From contig CBFCWF010000128.1 in NCBI GenBank assembly GCA_965601425.1, forward strand, positions 1 to 12,376: a stretch of 12,376 nucleotides of DNA, in the 5' to 3' direction. Shown here piece after piece: positions 7,607 through 12,376 of the stretch. The DNA comes from Thiosocius sp965601425. Its GTDB lineage: Bacteria > Pseudomonadota > Gammaproteobacteria > Chromatiales > Chromatiaceae. Under the pieces are notes generated by a model. That model saw only the letters and a list, made by a program, of their open reading frames with translations. It was not told the origin of the DNA and searched no databases. Position numbers and translations under genes: made by a program. Each line of letters begins with the position of its first letter. Position 1 is the first letter of the stretch.

Positions 7607-8790
7607 GCCTCAGTGGACTCGAGCGCCAGGCCTTTCCCCTGATCCGCAAGGTGGGCGAGACGACGCTTGCCGTCCTCGACCGCGTCGCGTATCTCGTCCG
7701 CGTTCTGGGTCGAGGCCTTGCGCATCTCGTCGATGATCTCGTGCGAGCGTTCCTGCCAGTTCACGACGGAGTCGACCAGCTTTTTCACTGCATCGGCGCG
7801 CACCGTCGGCCCATAACCCGCCTTGACGGCCGCCTCCTGGACCTTGCCGCCGACATCGGCGAGATCCTCCAGCGAGCGGCTCACACCTTCCTTCATCGCC
7901 TCGATCGTCTGCGTCCCCTCGTGCAGACCGAACATCCCGGTGAAAGACGCGGTCAACGCGGTCAGGACCACTTCGTTCGTGCCGAAGAACGAGGTGGCCT
8001 GGGCATACACGCGCTCCTTCGCGGTCGTGGTCTGCAGCAGGCGCGCCATGACGACCTCGGAGGTGTTGTAGCTGATCGTGAGGTTGTCGGCGAGGTCCTT
8101 GGCGATCTGGTAGCGTTTCTCCTCGTGCTGCAGGCTGCGCACCTTTTCGTCGCGTGCCAGTTCGAGTTTCGCGCGCGCCGCGAGGTCCTCGCCCGTATAC
8201 GCCTCGACCTGCTGCATCGCGGCATTGACCTCATCTTTCGCCGTCTGAAGTTTCACCTCAGCCTTCTTCAGCACCTCGAGCGCGAGTACCTCCGACTCCT
8301 TCAGCGCGCCGCGGAAATCCTGGTATGCATCGAGAATCTTCGTCTCACGCTGGATCTGGTCGTTGGTCGATGCGGTGACATCGAGGTAGGTCTCCTTGAT
8401 CTTGTCGAATCGGGTCGCAACATCCCCCCGCGTCACCTTCATCCAGACGTTGCTGATCCGCTCGAACGTATCCAGGCGCCCGTCTTCGATCTGATCGACC
8501 ATCTTCTTCGCATCATCGCGGATGCTGTTGAACGCGTTCGTTATCTCCTCGTAACGCTCGCCGATCTCCATGGCCTGCACCTGCTCGCGGACGACGTCGT
8601 TGAACAACGAAGCCTTGTCGAGGGTGCGCGCGATGGCGGCGACCCGATCGACATCCAGATCCGAGATCTGATTCAGCAGCGCGATGATCGGCGCTTCCTG
8701 GTCTCCCCCGTCGGTGGGTATCAGTCCCAGGTCGTGCAGCGAATTCATCGCCTTGTCCAGATACTGCATCGGGCTCGTCGTCGTACTCAT
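7603..8790 (-). CDS. Helical protein with faint TelA-like features, first gene of operon
   Basis: The product has 395 residues, almost entirely helical, with no signal peptide or membrane span. A long heptad-like region covers about 125-260, including IKETYLDVTASTNDQIQRET (131-150). The stretch at 262-325 is more hydrophobic and Gly-containing (VVLTALTASFTGMFGLHEG). The C-terminal 330-380 is again charged. The order of a coiled coil, a less polar helical block and a final charged helix, with VRADAVKKLVDS near 330-341, recalls TelA/KlaA toxic-anion-resistance proteins. I see no diagnostic motif, so this is only a hint. A good ribosome site (AAAGGAG, 8805-8799) precedes the ATG at 8790. It heads the operon and overlaps the next gene by 4 bases. 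Confidence 0.85.
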   Translation of the reverse strand: MSTTTSPMQYLDKAMNSLHDLGLIPTDGGDQEAPIIALLNQISDLDVDRVAAIARTLDKASLFNDVVREQVQAMEIGERYEEITNAFNSIRDDAKKMVDQIEDGRLDTFERISNVWMKVTRGDVATRFDKIKETYLDVTASTNDQIQRETKILDAYQDFRGALKESEVLALEVLKKAEVKLQTAKDEVNAAMQQVEAYTGEDLAARAKLELARDEKVRSLQHEEKRYQIAKDLADNLTISYNTSEVVMARLLQTTTAKERVYAQATSFFGTNEVVLTALTASFTGMFGLHEGTQTIEAMKEGVSRSLEDLADVGGKVQEAAVKAGYGPTVRADAVKKLVDSVVNWQERSHEIIDEMRKASTQNADEIRDAVEDGKRRLAHLADQGKGLALESTEA

Positions 8791-8798
8791 TGTTTTGG

Positions 8799-8805
8799 CT
8801 CCTTT
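8799..8805 (-). promoter_or_regulatory. Strong Shine-Dalgarno site of the three-gene operon
   Basis: AAAGGAG lies eight bases before the ATG at 8790. It is the strongest ribosome site in the window, which suggests the first operon product is made in good amounts. Confidence 0.7.
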
Positions 8806-8831
8806 ATTTAAGTCCGTCGCCTGATGTTCGT

Positions 8832-8849
8832 GGTGTGGCTCGGCACACC
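8832..8849. repeat. Inverted repeat upstream of the three-gene operon
   Basis: GGTGTG (8832-8837) and CACACC (8844-8849) form a perfect six-base inverted repeat around six bases. It lies about 45 bases before the operon's start codon, between moeA and the operon, so it could be an operator or an mRNA stem. A perfect TTGACA (8864-8859, minus strand) lies just upstream, but no good -10 box sits 16-18 bases after it. The inverted repeat would cover that place. Confidence 0.3.
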
Positions 8850-8958
8850 CGTTGGTCGTGTCAAATCAAATCGAGTCACCGCCGACCGATCAGGGTTACC
8901 CGGCCCGTCGTCAGCGGAAGAACCTGCGCCGGCGAAACGTCGTGGATCGGCACGGCCC

Positions 8959-10230
8959 CTAGAGTTCCGTGGCGAACGGCTCGACACGAACCATCTCGCC
9001 CTCAGCGACACCATCACAGTCCTCGGCCAGCACGATAAAGCAGTTGGCGCGGCTCATCGAGGTCAGTATCCCCGACCCTTGCGCCCCGGATGGCCCAACC
9101 GTCAACCGGCCTTCGTGATCATAGTCCAGAACGCCGCGCACGAACTCGGTACGGCCCGGCCGCTTCTTGAGCACCGTGCGCGATCGCGCTTCGACGAGCA
9201 ACGGCCGCGGCCAGTGACCGCTGGCCAGAAAGCGCAGGGCCGGACGCACGAACTGCTGAAAGGTCAGCATCACCGCGACCGGATTGCCGGGCAGGCCGAA
9301 GAAGATCGCGCGGCCGATGCGGCCGAAAGTCAGCGGCCGGCCCGGCTTCATCGCCAGCGTCCAGAACGAGATGTCACCCAGGTCCGCGAGCACCTGCTTG
9401 GTGTAATCGGCCTCACCAACCGAGACACCGCCGGAAGTCACGACCACGTCGGCCAGGCTCGCGGCCCGGGAAAATGCGGCCCGCAGCGCCTCGGGATCGT
9501 CACGCACAACGCCGAGATCGATGCTCTCGACCGATGCCTGCGCCAGCATCGCATGCAGGCTGTAGCGATTGCTGTCATAGATCTCGCCCTCGCCGAGCGG
9601 CTCACCGAGCGACCGCAATTCGTCGCCGGTCGAGAAGAACGCAACCCTGGGTTTCCTGCGTACACCGACTTCGGCGAAGCCGAGCGAGGCCAACACCCCG
9701 AGGTCCGCGGCCCGCAAAAGACGCCCGGCCTCGAACACCCGAGAACCGGCCGCGATATCCTCGCCGGCCAGGCGCACGTTCTGCCCGGGCCGGTGGCGCG
9801 CGTCGATGCGCACCAAATCGTCGCCGGCGTTCTCGACCTGCTCCTGCATGACCACGGTGTCGGTATCGGGCGGCATCGGGGCACCGGTCATGATGCGCAC
9901 GCACTCGCCGTCCGTACAGTTTGCCGCGGTCGACTGACCGGCCAGCGCGGTCGCCACGACCCGGTACTCGCGCACACCTTCGCTGGGTAGATCGCTGCCG
10001 CGCAGCGCGTACCCGTCCATTGCCGAGTTGGTGTGGCTCGGCACGTCGATCGGCGAGACACAATCGGCACCGAGCACGCGCCCCAGCGCCGAGCGGACCG
10101 GCACCTGCTCGACGCTGTCGAGCGGCCGTAGCGCATCGCGGATCGCCTGCTGCGCCTGTCGGACGCCGAGCGACGAGGGATCGGCGGCATCCGCACAGGA
10201 GGGTTGCGTGCCCACGCGGAAAGTCGACAT
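8959..10230 (-). CDS. moeA: MoeA, molybdopterin molybdenumtransferase
   Basis: The product has 423 residues (E. coli MoeA has 411) and is complete. It inserts molybdate into adenylated molybdopterin to form the molybdenum cofactor in the cytoplasm. Visible family motifs are DVPSHTNSAMDGYAL (62-76), MTGAPMPPDTD (114-124), FFSTGDEL (198-205), VTSGGVSVGEADY (264-276), MKPGRPLTFG (294-303) and FFGLPGNPVAV (310-320). The C-terminal beta domain (about 340-423) is present. The start at 10230 is the first ATG and adds a short N-terminal tail of about 20 residues before the conserved part. It follows mobB by 6 bases, so the two are co-transcribed. The GGAG near the end of mobB is rather far from this ATG, so coupling to mobB translation is likely. 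Confidence 0.97.
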   Translation of the reverse strand: MSTFRVGTQPSCADAADPSSLGVRQAQQAIRDALRPLDSVEQVPVRSALGRVLGADCVSPIDVPSHTNSAMDGYALRGSDLPSEGVREYRVVATALAGQSTAANCTDGECVRIMTGAPMPPDTDTVVMQEQVENAGDDLVRIDARHRPGQNVRLAGEDIAAGSRVFEAGRLLRAADLGVLASLGFAEVGVRRKPRVAFFSTGDELRSLGEPLGEGEIYDSNRYSLHAMLAQASVESIDLGVVRDDPEALRAAFSRAASLADVVVTSGGVSVGEADYTKQVLADLGDISFWTLAMKPGRPLTFGRIGRAIFFGLPGNPVAVMLTFQQFVRPALRFLASGHWPRPLLVEARSRTVLKKRPGRTEFVRGVLDYDHEGRLTVGPSGAQGSGILTSMSRANCFIVLAEDCDGVAEGEMVRVEPFATEL

Positions 10231-10236
10231 GGCTTG

Positions 10237-10818
10237 CTATCGCTCCAGGGCCAGGTCGGTCTGTGCACGCGCACCGCGGCCAATGAAGTCCACGATGAAG
10301 TCGGCAATCTCGCCCGGCCGGTTGATGGAAAGGTGCGGGAGTCCGGCCGGGTCCGCGCACAATTCGCTGTCGTCGGTCGCAATCGCCACGATGTTCGGGT
10401 CGTTTGGAAACAAAAGGGGTTTGCGCAGTGCCGCGCGGTGCAGCTCGATCTTCGGGAAGGGCTCGGCCTTGAACCCCTCGACCAGCACCAGGTCCAGCCG
10501 CTCAGGATCCAACACCTCGAGCGCCTGTCCCAGGCTTGGCTCGCCCTGCTGATCGTTACACTCCCGAATCCAGCCCATCCGGCAGCGCGCGGCCACCAGC
10601 ATCTCGTCCGCGCCTGCGGCACGCAGCCGGTAACTGTCTTTTCCCGGGTGGTCCATGTCGAAGGAGTGGTGGGCATGCTTGACCACCGCGATGCGCAGCC
10701 CGGCCGCCTTCAGCAGGGGCAGCAACGCGATCAGCAGCGTGGTCTTTCCGGTGCCGCTGTAGGCCGCAATACCCATCAGCGGAACCGGGAACGGGATGCT
10801 CTCTGCTCGCGAACCCAT
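10237..10818 (-). CDS. mobB: MobB, GTP-binding molybdopterin-guanine dinucleotide accessory protein
   Basis: The product has 193 residues. A Walker A loop lies at AYSGTGKTTL (19-28). VVKHAHHSFDMDHPGKDSYR (45-64) and LVEGFK (112-117) match E. coli MobB closely. MobB binds GTP and is thought to help MobA deliver MGD to molybdoenzymes; it is not strictly essential in E. coli. The ATG at 10818 gives IPFPVPLMG before the Walker loop, like the N-terminus of known MobB, so I prefer it to the internal ATG at residue 15. It begins 3 bases after the mobA stop, and moeA follows 6 bases after its own stop. Confidence 0.96.
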   Translation of the reverse strand: MGSRAESIPFPVPLMGIAAYSGTGKTTLLIALLPLLKAAGLRIAVVKHAHHSFDMDHPGKDSYRLRAAGADEMLVAARCRMGWIRECNDQQGEPSLGQALEVLDPERLDLVLVEGFKAEPFPKIELHRAALRKPLLFPNDPNIVAIATDDSELCADPAGLPHLSINRPGEIADFIVDFIGRGARAQTDLALER

Positions 10819-10821
10819 GGC

Positions 10822-11424
10822 CTAACCGTGCAGCGACGACGTCCCGCCGGCGCTCGCATAGTCCTCCGGGGTGTTGATGTTGTCGAACTGCTCGGGTACG
10901 TCACTGAAATCCACCGTGACCCATCGGTTGCGTGGATACCAGCGGTCGATCTTGCGCTCGCCTTCTTGCAGCGCAATGCGCAGACCCGGCAGCACGCGGC
11001 GATGAAGCAGTGCATAGACAGGCTGCAGACGGCGACCGTCGTGCGCCACCGCGATCTCGGCGTCGGCCGCCGTCAGCCCACTGGCCAGGCGCCCGGCCAG
11101 GTCGTCAACGACGACCGGACCATCGCAAGGCAGCGTGAGCAGATAAGCCGTCTGCATCTGCTCGAGGCCCGCGAGAAAGCCTGCCAGCGGCCCCTGGAAA
11201 TCGTCCAGCGGATCGGCCAGCACCGGGTAGCCGAAACGCCGATAGTCGGCCTGGTTGCGGTTCGCGCTGATCAGCAGCGCGCCCACCTGCGGTGCGATCG
11301 CATCGAGCACATGACCGACCAGCGGCTTGTCACCGAACGGCAACAAGCCCTTGTCGCGTCCACCCATGCGGCGGCCCTTGCCGCCAGCCAGCACCAGCGC
11401 CGTGATATCGCCCGCCGCGATCAT
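10822..11424 (-). CDS. mobA: MobA, molybdenum cofactor guanylyltransferase
   Basis: The product has 200 residues from the ATG at 11424. It transfers GMP from GTP to molybdopterin to give the guanine dinucleotide cofactor. The nucleotide-binding signature LAGGKGRRMGGRDKG (12-26) is intact. LLISANRN, a Pro-Cys-Asp-Gly segment in place of the usual PCD-[TS]-P, and DNINTPED near the C-terminus also match. A longer frame begins with TTG at 11472, but its 16 extra residues are unlike other MobA N-termini. Neither start has a strong ribosome site. The ATG at 11424 overlaps the stop of a short upstream frame (11421-11567). It is the first gene of mobA-mobB-moeA. Confidence 0.95.
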   Translation of the reverse strand: MIAAGDITALVLAGGKGRRMGGRDKGLLPFGDKPLVGHVLDAIAPQVGALLISANRNQADYRRFGYPVLADPLDDFQGPLAGFLAGLEQMQTAYLLTLPCDGPVVVDDLAGRLASGLTAADAEIAVAHDGRRLQPVYALLHRRVLPGLRIALQEGERKIDRWYPRNRWVTVDFSDVPEQFDNINTPEDYASAGGTSSLHG

Positions 11425-11870
11425 CGCGGCGGGTCCGTCCGCGCAGGAACAAGGTCGCACCGCGCTGTGCAAGAGCCGGCACCTGGCGTCGCGCGCGGTG
11501 CGCCGGACACGGTACCGGACGCCCCGTCGTTGATCAGCATGTCATGAAACACTGGTTGGGTAGCCATTAGGTCTCGACCGTCGGCGGATGCCCACTTTAG
11601 CCGAAGACCAGGTGGCTGCAAGTCCAATGCCAAACGAAACGGTTGGCGTCGCGAGGCGCCTGTCGGCCAAACCTGTCGTGTCGTTGTCCAGGGCGTTACG
11701 CGACAGAATGTACCAGAGTTGGGTAAACTCAGCGGACATAATGGGGCAATTGCCGAGAACCTTTGCCGCCATGCCCGGTCTTCAGATGTCTTGCCTGCCG
11801 TGGCACCGGGTGCGGTGACGCTGTTGGCCCCGAGCGAATGACAACATAACGACTATAAGAACGAAGGACC
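11425..11870. other. Divergent gap between mobA and the response regulator, no firm gene
   Basis: This 446-base stretch should hold promoters for both directions. On the minus strand a weak pair, TTGCAG (11621-11616) and TAAAGT (11599-11594) with a 16-base spacer, could serve mobA. I found no convincing -10/-35 pair or sigma54 site for the plus-strand gene. Small frames on both strands (11542-11772 minus, 11588-11818 plus, 11421-11567 minus) have no recognisable products. The base composition around 11600-11860 is less GC-rich than the neighbouring genes, as in a regulatory region. Confidence 0.4.
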
Positions 11871-12376
11871 ATGGCTTGCACGACAGAGATTTTACAGAGC
11901 AACCTGCCGGCGCCCACCGAGGCGACGGACGGAACGGCCGCGACCAGCAGACGTCTCAGCTCGGTGCTGATCATCGATGACGAGCCCGGCATCCTCAGCT
12001 TTCTGCAGAAGGGGCTGGCGGCGCAATTCGGCCTGGTCGAAACGGCCGCTGATGCGGATGCGGCCGACGAGCTGCTCAGACGCTGCCATTTCGATCTCCT
12101 GATCTCCGACATTCGACTGCCGGGACGGTCCGGGGTCGAATGGGTCAACCAGCTCAGGGATCAGAACCAGATCACGCCGGTCGTTTTCATGACCGCACAC
12201 GCCGACCTGCAGACTGCGATCGGCGCGCTGCGTGCCGGCGCGTCTGACTTCATTTTGAAGCCGTTCCGGATGGAGCAGATGCAGACCGCGGTGGATCGCT
12301 GCCTTGAGCGCCATCGGCTGCAGAAGGAAAACTTCCTGCTGCGCCGCCAGGTCGCTCAGATCGACGACGGCAGCGG
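11871..12376 (+). CDS. Response regulator, receiver domain, probably NtrC-type (3' end cut by window edge)
   Basis: The visible 168 residues begin with about 30 Thr/Ala/Ser-rich residues, then a receiver domain from about 32 to 150. The acidic pocket is D36-D37 (VLIIDDE), the phosphate acceptor is D80 (LLISDIRLPG), and the switch residues are T108 (FMTAH) and K130 (ILKPF). The following RHRLQKENFLLRRQ resembles the helical linker before the AAA+ domain of sigma54-dependent regulators, so an NtrC-like activator is likely; the effector domain is outside the window. ATG at 11871 is the only usable start, since TAA lies in frame 15 bases upstream. Its AAGGA ribosome site is unusually close, two bases from the ATG. 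No partner kinase is visible. It is divergent from the Mo-cofactor operon; any regulatory link is speculation. Confidence 0.9.
   Translation, partial: MACTTEILQSNLPAPTEATDGTAATSRRLSSVLIIDDEPGILSFLQKGLAAQFGLVETAADADAADELLRRCHFDLLISDIRLPGRSGVEWVNQLRDQNQITPVVFMTAHADLQTAIGALRAGASDFILKPFRMEQMQTAVDRCLERHRLQKENFLLRRQVAQIDDGS

Noticed and set aside
7651..8811. Plus-strand frame of 386 codons opposite the TelA-like gene
   Set aside because: Composition is rich in Arg, His and Leu with no motif, and the minus-strand gene has a strong ribosome site and overlap with its neighbour.
11425..11472. TTG start for mobA at 11472
   Set aside because: The extra residues do not resemble MobA N-termini, and the ATG at 11424 places the nucleotide-binding loop at the usual distance.
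8824..11547. Plus-strand frames opposite moeA, mobB and mobA (8824-9990 and 10204-11547)
   Set aside because: They mirror three well recognised enzymes and have no recognisable domains.
11528..11548. FNR-like site containing TTGATCAGC before mobA
   Set aside because: Only one half matches the TTGAT-N4-ATCAA consensus.
11798..11818. Sigma54-like site TGGCACcgggTGC before the response regulator
   Set aside because: The GG and GC elements are two bases too close for a -24/-12 promoter.

Overview
The window looks like chromosomal DNA of a GC-rich proteobacterium (about 60-65% GC by eye, not counted). A gammaproteobacterium fits best, because of the mobA-mobB-moeA order, the Tex protein and the NtrC-type receiver. 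There are no rRNA or tRNA genes, CRISPR arrays, transposases or phage genes. All genes are on the minus strand except the last, which is on the plus strand. The long plus-strand open frames opposite them are GC-rich shadows.

Layout, left to right. (1) Positions 1-1347 hold a minus-strand protein cut by the window edge. It joins a RelA/SpoT-type HD hydrolase domain, a CBS-like pair and a C-terminal HEPN-like domain with an intact R-x4-H motif. (2) 1561-3861 is tex, a complete RNA-binding transcription accessory protein with a GTG start. (3) 4206-4805 is a small exported protein with two copies of a beta-rich domain. (4) 5212-8790 is a tightly coupled three-gene operon, read from 8790 down to 5212. 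It encodes a soluble helical protein with a faint TelA-like look, a single-pass membrane protein of the DUF6384 type, and a long coiled-coil protein with a glycine-rich tail. (5) 8959-11424 is the operon mobA-mobB-moeA for late molybdenum cofactor synthesis. (6) 11871 to the right edge is the start of a plus-strand response regulator, probably NtrC-like, divergent from mobA across a 446-bp gap.

How the genes work together. MoeA inserts molybdenum into molybdopterin, MobA adds GMP to make the bis-MGD form, and MobB is a GTP-binding helper, so this block serves molybdoenzymes. The three-gene operon has no established function that I know of. Its stop/start overlap, its buried ribosome site and its helix-rich products suggest a complex at the inner membrane. 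The HD-CBS-HEPN protein has the parts of a nucleotide-sensing enzyme joined to a possible RNase or nucleic-acid-binding module. These two are the best candidates for undescribed biology here.
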